Assembly: GCA_037447655.1 (NCBI GenBank)
Contig: JBBHKE010003393.1
Span: 121,646-185,645 of the forward strand
Length of the DNA stretch: 64,000 nucleotides
Direction of reading: 5' to 3'
From: Zygnema cylindricum
Taxonomy: Eukaryota > Streptophyta > Zygnematophyceae > Zygnematales > Zygnemataceae
The notes below the pieces were generated by a model. That model saw only the letters and a program-made list of their open reading frames with translations, searched no databases and was not told the DNA's origin. Positions 22,583-34,010 of this stretch are shown one piece after another. Within the stretch, counting starts at the first letter, position 1, and each line of letters begins with the position of its first letter. Position numbers and translations under genes: made by a program.

Positions 22583-23456
22583 TAATATTTTTGGTTTGAG
22601 TTTGATGGCATATCGAATGATAAAAGATAAGGAAACGAAATCGGGAAGCTATGGCCGAAAATCTACGTACTGATGACGTCACATGGTAGCATAACTTCGA
22701 TATGCCACAAAACCCTAAGCATCTACAACGTCACAAAAACATCGATGTCGAACAACCGTTGCCGTTTTTATAGTCGTCACCAATTTGAGGAAGTTTCGTA
22801 TTCGTCTTCATTTCGTTTCGTAGACTATCGCACATTTTGTAGACGTCTACAGCTGTCACATATTTGAAGTAACGAAGGCGCAAGTAATGATTGACATAGG
22901 CACAATTTGAAAAGTACACTGTAATATTTGCGCTAAAATCCAAAGTAACGTTTCAAAGTTTCGGTTACAAGGGCACACGCCATTTGCGCAAAAATCCAAA
23001 GTAACGTTTCAAAGTTTCGATTACATGGGCACACGGCACACGCCTTTAAGGGCGTATGCCCATGTAACCGAAACTTTGAAACGTTACTTTGGATTTTAGC
23101 GCAGATTTTACATTGTACTTTTGAAAGTGTGCCTATGTTTATCATTACTTGCGCCTTCATTACTTCAAATATGTGACAGTTGTAGACGTCTACAAAATGT
23201 GCGACAGTCTACGAAACGAAATGTAGAGGATTACGAAACTACGAAACTTCCTAAAATTGGTGACGTCTACAAAAACGGCGACGGTTGTAGAACGTCGAGG
23301 TTTTTGTGACGATGTAGATGTTTAGGGTTTTGTGACATAGCGAAGTCATGCTACCGTGTGACGTCATCAGTACGTAGATTTTCCGCCATGGCTTCCCTAT
23401 TTCGTTTTCTTATAAATTTTGATATGCCATCAAACTTAGACCAAAAATATTCAAAA
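22583..23456. repeat. Large palindrome P1
   Basis: Two arms of about 400 bases are near-perfect reverse complements about a centre near 23045. For example, TTTGATGGCATATCG (from about 22602) pairs with the GATATGCCATCAAA stretch at about 23419-23432, and GTACTGATGACGTCACATGG pairs with GTGTGACGTCATCAGTAC. The left arm holds an extra about 65-bp tandem duplication (TTTGCGC-AAAATCCAAAGTAACG unit). Such foldback structure is typical of some class II elements. No transposase is present. Confidence 0.8.
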
Positions 23457-23995
23457 AAATATATAAAAAAACATCTTTCATTTGATACTATTATTGCTGC
23501 ATCTCGTGTAAATAAGAGAGAAAGAGGAGTGGTCGAGTGAGAAAGAGGGGGAGAGACGAGGACGACGTAAAATTTTGCAAAGGACCCATGAATGAAAGTG
23601 GAGGTCCGAGACCCCAACGATTTTTTCCGTACATGATCGTCATTTTCGTACGTACATGCGCGTGACGAGCAGGGGAAAAAATAGAGTGTACTCTCCGTCG
23701 TTCAAATTTTTTGAAAACGTTTGACGCGTGCAATCCCGGTTTTCTATTCGTCAATAGGGTACTATTTTGACAAAAATAAGGTCGCGATTTGATTCCAGGG
23801 TGTGAAGATGAGCTGGAAGTGGGTCGCGATGATAATAACGCCAAATTGTCGTACCCTCCAAGTTCCAAGATGACGCAAAATGTACTTGTGTTTTTGCCCA
23901 TTTTTCGTACGGCGTAATATTTTCTCGTTGCAAGTCCCATTTCTGTGAAAACGAGGGAAAAAGCCCTTACTTGAACACATGGGAATACGCCCTAA
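23270..23995 (+). repeat. Dispersed repeat module, copy 1
   Basis: From GGCGACGGTTGTAGAACGTC to CCTTACTTGAACACATGGG this region closely matches 38735-39440 in direct orientation. It overlaps the right arm of palindrome P1. It has no gene; the short frames inside have no recognisable domain. Confidence 0.75.
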
Positions 23996-25097
23996 TCTTG
24001 CGACAAATCTGGTTACGTGGCCAAAGGCTTGGAGTCATTTCGACCGTCGATGATATATGCATTGACCGTCGATGTAAAAATATATCCGGTCACGACTTTC
24101 ACGAAAGTGGTCGCCTACTTGTGGCAAGGGGCTGTTTCCGTTAACGAGGCCGTGGGTGGCGTGTTTTCCGCCGTCCAGGTAATGCTTTGCAATGATTGGA
24201 AAGATTTGCGAGTGACGATCATTCCCCATGATTGGACAAGCTATGCCCATTCCCCATGATTGGACAAGCTATGCCTTTGCCAGCCTGGTTCGTACAATAT
24301 GCCTTGAAGTCGTTATCTTGTAGAGTCTAATAGATTTCGAGCAACTGGCCACCTTGACTAGTGCCGCTTGACGACTGTACGAAAGAGTAACTCGTTTAGA
24401 TCCTCCCAAGAAACACGTGGCAAATCCAATAAACTGGATGATAAAGATAAAATAAAAGCCGGTGACGACGAAGGGTTTTTGTCGTTTTGATGTTTTTAAT
24501 CGATAACCGTACTAAGAGACCACACAAAAAGACATATAAAAAACGAGGGACCATTGAATAATCTCACGTGTCGCCTGCTTCACCATCCGTTGACATCCGA
24601 AATTTGCCCCGCCTGTGTTTCTCAAATTTTCAACGATAAAACACGAACGACAAAACAACGACATAAAAAGACAAAACACGACCGTACAAAGTGTACGTTA
24701 ATGTTATTCTAATTTGTACAGATACGAGTTTCAAATTTTGTGCTTTTGTAATTTTGACTGTGCTCGTAGTCTGAACATGAAACTACGTGGATCCATTTTA
24801 AATAAAGCACGTAGGCGATAGATTTCTTGCTGACACGACCTGACGGAGAAATGAACAAAATATTATTGCCACAACACGATTCCGTACGATTGTAGTCAGC
24901 GCTAGCCAGCATGTGCTCTCATAGTGGAGCCCACGTAAAGTGAGAAAGTGACTAGTGCGCAACACTATTATTTGCATGTGGTTGCCGCAGTTTTGTTACC
25001 GTAAACCTTGGCCGGCCGTGTGAAATTGCTAATTTTATTATCACGGTCGACGTTCGGAACCACGGTACTGTTTTAACCGGTTGTTACAATATCGCGC
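23996..25097. other. Intergenic sequence upstream of the carboxypeptidase gene
   Basis: No gene is visible. A 28-base tandem duplication (CATTCCCCATGATTGGACAA unit) lies at about 24220-24275. The rest is unique-looking, AT-rich DNA. Confidence 0.6.
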
Positions 25098-25100
25098 AAG

Positions 25101-25191
25101 TCAAATTTGTTCAACGGCTTGACCGTCAAATCAAATTTATTCAACGGCTTGACCGTCAAATCAAATTTGTTTCAACGGCTTGACCGTCAAA
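25101..25191. promoter_or_regulatory. Triple 30-bp repeat with paired W-box cores
   Basis: Three head-to-tail copies of a 30-31 base unit each contain TTGACCGTCAA (25119-25129, 25149-25159, 25180-25190). TTGAC[C/T] is the known WRKY-factor core (W-box), and each unit holds one on each strand in an inverted pair. The array lies 335-425 bases upstream of the carboxypeptidase ATG. A role as a WRKY-responsive promoter element is inferred. Confidence 0.5.
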
Positions 25192-25525
25192 TCTTAACTC
25201 AACGGTACAGTACGTAGCTTGTACTTATTTGTAATTAAAAGGTACAATTTTTAACAAGCTGACGCAAGTGGCTGCACGCAGCAAAAATTGTCGTTGCGAT
25301 TACCAATTCCCTAAAATCTTACATACAAAACGACAAATAAAACGACCAAGCATAAAAGCTTCGTTCACAAAGAGGAGAAATGTTTTCATTTACTGCGAAA
25401 AAAAAAAAAAGGGCCATAGAGAAAGAAACCGCGGGATTGCGGGAGAAGCTCTAATGGAGAAGTTTTCATACGATTTTTCTTCAAAAGAAAACCGCACGAC
25501 GCGTGGACGAAAACCACGCGTGGCG

Positions 25526-28500
25526 ATGGCGCATCCTTTACACGTAGCGACTTACTGCGGATTCGTGACATTCGTAACGCTGACGTTTTTTTTTGAAGGA
25601 TTGACGAGTGCTTCTGCTGACGTGGCGGACCTTTTGCCCGACGGTTGGCCCGGGCAGCCGAGAAAAGTCAACTTTGCGCAGTACGCGGGATATGTCCGAC
25701 TGCCGAATACGACAAAATCGTTTTTCTATGCGTTCGTAGAGGCGGAAGTGAATGCGACAAAAAAGCCGCTTGTTTTGTGGCTCAATGGAGGTACGGACCA
25801 ATGAAATGGAAGTAATTTAATGTCTGGATGCCACGTCACTGGTTTGTTTTGAGAAATTGCATCATGAATCTTTATTAGGCCCTAATGTAATTACGCCACT
25901 TAAAACATATTTTTTTCTACGTGCACACTTGTCGGATTATTAATCCGACGGTTGCGATGTAAAGGTAAGGATCGTACGTTCCGTTTGGCTGACAGAAATT
26001 GGACACGTGTGCACGAACATAAAATGATAGTTCGCTACTTATATAACATCGAAAGGTAAGGATCCTACCTTCCGATTGGCGGTCCCCAAACAGAAATTGG
26101 ACACGTGTGCATGGAGGATAAAACTGATTAAAGTTGGTTAAAAAGTCATTGACGTAATAGCGATCCACGGCGTACCGAATTGTTAACCATTTAAGGCTCG
26201 ATTTTCACCAATTTGAATTTTTATTGTTCAGTATTCAACTTCAATGTTTCAATGTTTCAATGGTTAAATCGTTCAGATTTTGAAGGTTTCAATGGTTCAA
26301 TGTTATAAGGGTTCAATGTTACAATGGTTCAATGTTTCAATGTTCAATGTTTCAATGTTTCAATTTCGACCTTGTGTTCAGAATTCGAATTTTTGTATGT
26401 AGAAGTGATTAACCTCATGAAATGTCAATGTGTGGTTGGAAATGCTTCATAAATGGTCACTGTCGGATATTTGTCATCCGATCTTCAATGCGAAATTAAT
26501 GCTCTGTATTTGATGCCTCGTTTTTTTTTTTTTTTAATTTCTGATGTCTGATTACCAAGTCATCTCTCAATGTCGCGTCCAAAGTCCACATGCTCAATTC
26601 TAAAAATTTATTGTTAAATTTTCTATTTGTTTCTATGTTTAACGTTTTGCTTGTAATGTTTCAAGTTGGAGGTTCAGTGCTTAATGTTGAAAATTCAATC
26701 TCTTATATTCAAATGGCGGATGGATATCGATGTTCGATGTCCGATGTTACTTTTAATTTCCACATTTTTTACCTCAAATGTCTGATTGTGTGAAGGACAT
26801 CGATGTCCCGTATCCAGTTTAACTTTTAGATTTTGATTTCCAATCTCTAATATCCGATGTGTGATGGACATCAATTTACGATCTCCAATGTCACTTTTTT
26901 TTTCAATGTGCTATGTGTAATTTGTAATGTGCCTTGTCTAATGTCCATTTGGCAATGTCTAACGTCTTCTCCTCCAATGTTCATGTCTAATGTCCAATTG
27001 CCAATGTCTAACGTCTTTTCCTCGAATGTTAATGTCCGATGTTGATGCCCAAACCTTCGATCTGGTGTCATATTTATATCTCATATGCATTATCTCATTT
27101 CGTATTCATACATAATGTCTCATATACATTGAGTAATTTTGTTTTCAGGGCCTGGATGCTCCTCCATTGGGTCCGGCTTCCTCGCAGAGAATGGGCCATG
27201 GAGGTGATATCCCTGCCTTTAAACCAAAAGAAAGCCATATAAATGCATTTTCTACCTGAATTTACTCCCAAGGATTATTTTTTTCAGTCCAAAACAGGAA
27301 TAACTGTGGAGTTTCCTTAAATTCGATGAGCTGAGACCAAATTGGATAAGCAGTGATGACACCAAGAAAAGAAAAAATAAATCATAATAATAATAATATC
27401 CACACTAATCGTGGTTAACGGTATTGCATTCTTTTCAGACTAAAAAACAGCTCTGGGACTGCCCTAAAACGGAATCCGTACTCATGGAACAAAGGTACAA
27501 ATGTTGTCAAATTTCCAATTTGTTCTCTTTTTTGTTTTTTTTCGTATCTTCCCTCTTTCTTATGCTACGTATTAAAAAAAGAAAAGGAAAAAAAAGAAGG
27601 GAAATAACAGGAAAATGAAAAGGAAGAAGAAAGAAAAAAAAAGAAAGGAAAAAAACAAGGAAAAAAAAAGGAGGGAGAAAAAAGAGGGAATAAAAAAGAA
27701 GGGAAAACAGACGTCCGTAAAAGTCTTAACATTTTTTTTTGTGATTAATCATATTATTGGTTTTTTCTTCTTGTTTCTTTTTTGGGTACCAGAGGCCAAT
27801 ATGTTATATGTAGAATCTCCGGCGGGTGTCGGTTTCAGTTATTCGGAAAATGATGCGGATTATAATGCAAATGACAGCTCTACTAGTAAGATTATTTTTT
27901 TTTTATGTATATATGCATATAGATATACATATTTATTCTATTTATCTATTTATTTATTTGTTTATTTATTTCCTTTTTCCGGTGAAAGTATTTAATACTA
28001 TTATTCTGTGACTTTTTTCTTTTTCCCGTGATTAGTTTTTTCTGTACTTGCAAGTTTGTTTGTATTAAGGTAAAATACAAAAAGAATTTCCATTATTCAG
28101 TGGTTAAATCACAGATCGTGTATCCCTCTCCCTCTCCTTCTCCAGGCCTGGACAATTACCGGTTTTTGGTGGGTTGGTTCACCAAATTCCCTTCATATAA
28201 GACAAGACCTCTCTACCTCTCTGGAGAAAGTTATGCAGGTGAGCTTGTTTTTTTTTTTTTTAATACATATTCATTTAATCTTTTAAGTAGTATTTTGTTA
28301 TGTTTGTACTAAACTCTAGTTTTACAAGACTTGATGAAATACTTTTTGGCACCGTTTTTTGTCAGTCTAGATGCACTTTTTTTAAACTTCCCGACAAATT
28401 CCTGAAAAGTTTGTGTTAATCTCCAACACGTTATATCCTTTAACGTCTTTTGCTTGCAAAAATTGCTTTATCTCATTGTCTACATATCTTTCATTTTTTT

Positions 28501-31500
28501 TATCTATTTGCAATTTAATTTTCTCGTGGAAAGTAGCTGGTTAAGACTTTACATCGAGAATCAATACCAAGTATTAGGATTATAAACTTGGTGATTATTT
28601 TAATGTCGGTGCGAGCTTTTTATGACGACTTTCAACCGTATATTGAATCAACGTCAAAGAAAAAGGGGGAGGGGGAGGGGGAGGGGGAGGGAGACGGGGA
28701 AGGAGAGGGAGAGGGAGACGGGGAGAGAGGGAGAGGGGAGGAGAGGGAGGGAGACGGGGAAGGAGAGGGAGAGGGAGACGGGGGAAGGAGAGGGAGAGGG
28801 AGACGGGAAGGAGAGGGAGAGGAGACGGGGAAGGAGAGGGAGAGGGAGACGGGAAAGGAGAGGGAGTGGAGACAGGGAAGGAGAGGGAGAGGGAGGAGGG
28901 CGAGGGCGAGGGCGAGGGCGAGGGCGAGGGCTTAGGGGCAAAGAAAAACTGGCAACGAAGTAGTTTTATTAGCGCTAACAAAAATCCACGATGTGCTTTC
29001 CTCCAAAACATCGAACACATTCAAAACATTGAACATTGGATACCAGATACTCGGTATTGCACATATAATATTGAACAACAGATAAATAACATTGAAATTG
29101 AAAGCTGAAATTTGAACATGGAATACTGAAATTTGAATGTTGGATATCAATTATTTAGCATCAAAGATTAACATCAATAACAACATCAAACATCAAACAC
29201 CAAACATCATACATCAAATGTAAACACCAAATATCAACCATCAAACATTAACCATCAAACATCAAACATCAACCATCAAATATTGGACGTTGGATCAGAT
29301 ATTCAGTGTTGAGTGTCAAATATTTGACACAGTGTTGGAAGATGAAATTTGAACATTGAATATTGAACATCACCCGTTGAACATCAAACATCGATTTGTA
29401 GACATTGAAATTGTATCCTAGTGGAACTCACATCCACTATCGGAGATCAAACATAAACTCAAAAGATTTGGACAAATGCCAAGATATTGCAATTCTCTTT
29501 CATAATCCTCAATTGACAGGCTGTACATAATAAAATGGTTCTGAGTTTCCTAATAATTTTCATTATTCGATGTCACAGGACATTATGTACCTCAACTTGC
29601 AAAACAAATTGTTGATCGGAATAAGTACCCTTCAAGTTTCAAAATCAAAATGAAAGTGAATCTTAAAGGAGTTATAATCGGAAATGCATATATGGACGTG
29701 GAAAATGATTCCCTCGGAATGCAATTTGCTGTTACCCTCATTTTTTCAAAGTGAATATACTTATTATGTAAGTGAAATGTTCAGAAATTCTACACCTTTT
29801 TTTTGTTGTTAAATGATTATTTGTCGACGCTAACATGAATTCAATGAGATTGAGAAAAAATAGAAATAGACATTTAATGAAATGCTATGTTGATGGAATT
29901 TGAAACAAAAGAGAACAAAAACTGAACAAAAAATTACAAAATTTGGAAAAGATTTCGATCATGCATTTTTTGTTAACGAGAACCTTTTTTTTCAACAATT
30001 ATTGAAAACATTGTTTTATCTTGAAAGTTTTTTTTTTTTTTTGGTTTTACATTTTTTCTCGTCCTTGTTGATTTTCTTCCAGAAAGTTTGTTTTCCCTGT
30101 TTGTTTGCTTAATGGAAAGAAAAAAAAAGTTATAAAAGGTTTTAATTGGAGTCGAAACAATTAGCTTTACATTTTGTCCTTAGCGAAAAAAAAAGAAAAA
30201 ACTTAAAATTCAGTCACCCTCCAAAAAATCTCGGTCCATCCTTTTAACAAGTTTTCATTTTCCTTTTTGTTCTTATTTTTGTTTTTGTTATTTCACATTT
30301 CCTTTTCGAGTAGGACTACTTCGATCTATATGGTGAGTTTGTGTTATTTTTGTTATTTTTTTTCTTTTAATTTTTTCTCTAAAATCTTCCAAATAGATTA
30401 TCAAACTTATGAAATAAGCTCCATTATCACCTTCGCCTATCCCTACATTCTTTCCTCTCCCTCATCCCCTCTCCCCCTTCTTCCCTCTCGATCTCCCTCT
30501 TCCACCCTTTCTCTCCCCACCCTTTCCTCTTCTCCCTTTTCTCCTCCCTTCTCCCTCCCCCTCTCCATCTCCTACCTCCCACCCACTCCTAACTCGTTTC
30601 CCTTTCTCGCCCCCTCTTTCTTCTTCTCTCCTTCCGTGCCCTTCTCTTCTCTCCCCCTCTTATCCCCTCACTCTCCCATACCTTCTTTTCTTATCTCTCC
30701 TCTTTTTCTTCCCCTCCATCTCTCTCTTCTTCCTTCTCACTCTCCCTTTCCTTGCCTCTCTCTCCCTGTCGCTTTAATTTTCTCTTCTCTCTCCATCCTC
30801 GCTTTCCTTACATGTACTCTCTCCTCCCTCTCCCCCTCTCTCCCTTCGTCCTCTCTCCTTCTCCCTTTCCCTCTCCCTCTCCCGATTTTTCTCTGCCCCT
30901 CTCCCTGCCTCTCCCTCTCCACCTCTCCCTCCCTCTCCCTATCCACCTCTCCCTCCCTCTCCCTATCCACCTCTCCCTCTCCCTTGTCCTCCTCCTTACC
31001 TCTTCCCCCCCTCCATTTTCCAGATGTGTTTGCGCCCGTTTGCACATATTCCGGCTCCGGGAGACGATTAAAATCGAGAAAAAATGGGTCTATTTTATAT
31101 CATGAATCTTTTCAAGATGAGGCGAGAGAGAGGATGAAGGAGGAGACAAAAAAAAGGGTAAAGAAAGGACAAGGATAAAATTTTAAATCGAGGCAGAAAT
31201 GTGTACAACATCTATCTTCCTAGATAATTTATAAGTTGTATAATGTGTATCTTCTATCATTTATATCTTCTACCCATTTGTACATTCTATCATTTATTTT
31301 CTCTATCTTCTATCATTTAAATCTTCTATAATTTATTTCTATCATTTATATCTTCTTTACTCAATGTCTTCTTGTTTTGTTCTTTTATTTTTTTATTAAC
31401 CTCTTTATAAACGTTCTTATCCATTTCCATACTTGCTTATGTGTTTAATTGGTCAATCATTTTATTATTCATTTACTCAATCCTTTACTTTTATTTAGTT

Positions 31501-33786
31501 TTTTATTTGACGCTTTGCTCCTCTATTGTAGATAAAAAGTACCGGAGTTCCCAATTTAAAAACGGGGTCTAAAGTCAGGAAACCGGCCCCCTCCACCGTC
31601 CCAAAGCCCTTTAGTATCGACAATCCGGCATGTTACGGCCTCTGGATCTACAAGTACGGAAAAATCAAGTTCCTTGCCAATTTCCTACCACTTCCAAACC
31701 TATTTTACATCAACTCCAAACCAGTTAAAAACCAGCTATAACAAAGGGTTCCCATCAATTTCGCACCAATGATAACACACACTTAGTTTATGCTAATTTT
31801 ACATCAATTCCAAACCAATTTCACATCAATTTCAAACCAAATTTGCACCAATTTCACGACAATTTCAAACCACTTACAAACCGTGTTAACATCACTTTTT
31901 TCAGAATGTCAAACCGAATTTCACATTAATTTGACATCAGTTCCGAACAAATTACACACCAGTTCTTGACCAATTTTACACAATTTTCACATCAGTTTCT
32001 CACAACTAGTTTCACATCATTTACATTAATTAATACCAATTTCGAACCTTTTCCAAAACAAGGCCAAGTCTACCAAATCCTAGAGCAAACCCATCCAATT
32101 CCAAGCCCAAGCCCATTTTAGTCCCAAACCATGGTTAACCAAGAATTGCTAATTCTAAGTGAAGTTTACGAAATTGAGTGCCAATTTTTTTTTATTTGCG
32201 CTCACTTTGTTGGAGCAATGATGACTATAGTTTTCCATCTTTGACTATGTTTGACTTAAACTTGACCATTTCTGACCATGGTTGACCGGAGTTGACTATG
32301 AAACTGCAGATATTTGAACACTCCTTCAGTACAAAAAGCCATCCACGTAAAATCTGGTGGCATAGAATGGACGGTGTGCAACAAGTAAGAAATACATGCG
32401 ACGGGACATCGGACTGGGATTATTAAGACTTGGGAAATTGGGGAAATCGGAGAAATTCGGGAAAGTTGGGAAAGTTGGAAAGGTTGGGAAATTGGGAATC
32501 GGGAATTGGGATCTCGGGCAATTTAGTATTCGAGAATTGGAAAACGAGTAAATTGGGAAAGTCAAGAATCGGGAATCGAGAATTAGAGGATAAGGGAAAT
32601 GTGAAAATTGGGAATTCGGAACTGGGTATTTGAATTGAATTTTTGTCATGTCCGTTTGAAACTTAAGATGGCTTTAATTTTAGTTATGAATTCTTGCTTT
32701 CTTTTCCAAATTAGTGGAGATGTGTGATTGAGAGAAAAAAAAATCAAACACACACACAAAATCATGTACCTGCTTTTTCTTAAACGTTTCTATCTGCTCG
32801 TTGCAGTTATCCATTGAACTATAGACGAAACGTACCTTCTACTGTTTACATTCTGAAACAACTGATAAAAGAAAAGCTTCAGGTTTGGTTGTACAGGTGA
32901 GGAGACTCTTAATTCAATTTTCTTATCAATTTGTAATTTGCAAGTTTGTTGTCCTCACCCTTTCGCATTCTTGCCCTCCTGTTTTATATCTCTCTTCGCT
33001 CTCCCATGTCTTCTCTTCTCTACCTCCCTCTCTACCTCTCCCTCTCTCTCTCTCACTCATTCTGTCTCCATCTTTCCTTTCGAGACTCTCCTTTGCTTTT
33101 CCGCTCCCTCCATCTCTCTCTCTTTTTCTCCCTTTTTGACTTTTTTTGTCTCCTTCTCGACATTTATGCAGTGGCGATACAGATGCTGTGGTTCCGTTTT
33201 ACGGAACAAGGAAGAACATAGAATCCATCGGTCTCTCTCTAGAGGCATATTATTATAATCCGTGGTACTACTATGATCAGGTACAGTTTTTCCGTTCAAG
33301 TTACTTATTTAGTGCATATATACCCACATGAATGTATATATGTGTATAAAAAAAAAAATGTACATGTTTAACAATTCTTTGGCAAGATTGGAGTGTACAA
33401 AAGGTCAACAATGATTATTCTTGCAGATTGTTTCCTGAACTTTCTTGTGAATTTAGCATTTTCATTTCCCATTCTCCTTTTCTGTTTTTGTTTTCTCCTT
33501 TTTCTTGTTGTTTTTTTGCTTGCTTGCTGTTTCTCTTCGTAGCCATTGTTATTATTGTTATTTATCGCTGTAACATCTTCCTTTCTTTTTCCTTTATTTA
33601 TTTTAACAGCCCTCTGGTTGGATTGGAGAGTACAAAGGGCTAACAGCTGCGACCGTCAAAGGATCCGGTCATTTTGTCCCATATGATAAACCCGAGGTGG
33701 CGCTTTACATTTTTAAACAATTTCTTGCAAAAAAAACTCTCCCACAAAGTCCCTTCGAATTTGACTCCATAGTTGCATATCCGTAG
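25526..33786 (+). CDS. Serine carboxypeptidase-like gene (peptidase family S10), 11 exons seen, possibly broken
   Basis: Exons with GT-AG borders: 25526-25790, 27149-27203, 27439-27494, 27793-27885, 28146-28238, 29579-29767, 30314-30332, 32330-32384, 32817-32896, 33172-33280, 33610-33786. The start ATG opens a signal peptide (hydrophobic residues 11-23, Ala-rich cleavage zone 28-31), so the product would be vacuolar or secreted. Family marks are WLNGGPGCSS across exons 1-2, [16 protein letters not shown] in exon 4, the nucleophile GESYAG (Ser codon 28229), [14 protein letters not shown] in exon 6, VQKAIH in exon 8, SGDTDAVVP across exons 9-10 and GSGHFVP (His codon 33670). The family cleaves C-terminal residues; plant relatives include acyltransferases. 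Oddities: exon 6 meets TGA at 29752 unless the T-run at 29741-29746 is shifted, and the roughly 396 codons found are fewer than usual, the shortfall lying between exons 6 and 8. It may be a pseudogene or an assembly error. Confidence 0.85.
25885..26172. mobile_element. MITE family 2 copy in intron 1
   Basis: The copy shows the family words CTACGTGCACACTTGTCGGATT, AATTGGACACGTGTGCA (twice) and the right end AATAGCGATCCACGGCG followed by TA. An internal duplication (AAAGGTAAGGATC units) makes it longer than the copy at 34881. The left end is eroded. Confidence 0.6.
26225..26370. repeat. TTCAATG tandem repeat in intron 1
   Basis: Many degenerate TTTCAATG/GTTCAATG units occur here. A related CAATGTC/CGATGTC-rich stretch lies at 26820-27060 in the same intron. 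Confidence 0.75.
28660..28935. repeat. Polypurine (GGGGAG/GGAGAC)n run in intron 5
   Basis: An almost uninterrupted purine strand of about 270 bases is built from GGGGAG, GGAGAGGGAGAC and GGGCGA units. Long open frames on both strands here come only from the repeat. The run is able to form triplex or quadruplex structures. Confidence 0.9.
29165..29290. repeat. AACATCAAACATC repeat in intron 5
   Basis: Degenerate CATCAAACATCAA and CAACCATCAAACATT units lie in tandem for about 125 bases. Confidence 0.75.
30425..32325 (-). repeat. Repeat X, copy 2, inside intron 7
   Basis: This is an inverted copy of 21036-22575. Its order on the + strand is a 600-base polypyrimidine run (30430-31020, CTCTCCCTC units, expanded compared with copy 1), then the segment matching 22270-22470, then AT-rich DNA and degenerate ATTTCACACCAATTT units (31690-32040), and last the GGAGCAATGATGACTATAG...CCATGGTTGACC end at 32210-32290. 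It occupies almost the whole intron and ends a few bases before exon 8 of the carboxypeptidase gene. Confidence 0.72.
32427..32640. repeat. GGGAAATTGG minisatellite in intron 8
   Basis: Degenerate 8-12 base units of the type GGGAAAGTTGG and GGGAATTGG fill about 200 bases between exons 8 and 9. Confidence 0.75.
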
Positions 33787-34010
33787 GGGACTAAAATCCG
33801 TAAATATTTATTTCTTTTCTAGACACGTATGTATTTCAAGTTTTGATGTAAAGTTATTCCTGTCCAAAAATGCAAATACTAAAAGGGAATTATAGCGAAG
33901 AACGCTTATAGGTTGGGAATGTTGATTTGGCGGTTTGTGAAGATTTTTTTTTTTGAGGAAGACAATCGCTATAGTTGTAATTATTGTGGGACATATTTAT
34001 GGGATAATAT

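Noticed and set aside
25268-25525. Upstream in-frame start codons for the carboxypeptidase
   Set aside because: The upstream 86 codons are low-complexity and basic, and would bury the signal peptide. The ATG at 25526 puts the hydrophobic leader at the N-terminus.
28588-29020. Overlapping Arg/Gly/Glu-rich and Pro/Ser-rich open frames
   Set aside because: They come from the polypurine microsatellite and appear in several frames on both strands; they lie within an intron.
30267-31178. 303-codon Ser/Pro/Leu-rich open frame
   Set aside because: It is a product of the CTCTCCC repeat in repeat X; no domain, and it lies in an intron of the carboxypeptidase gene.
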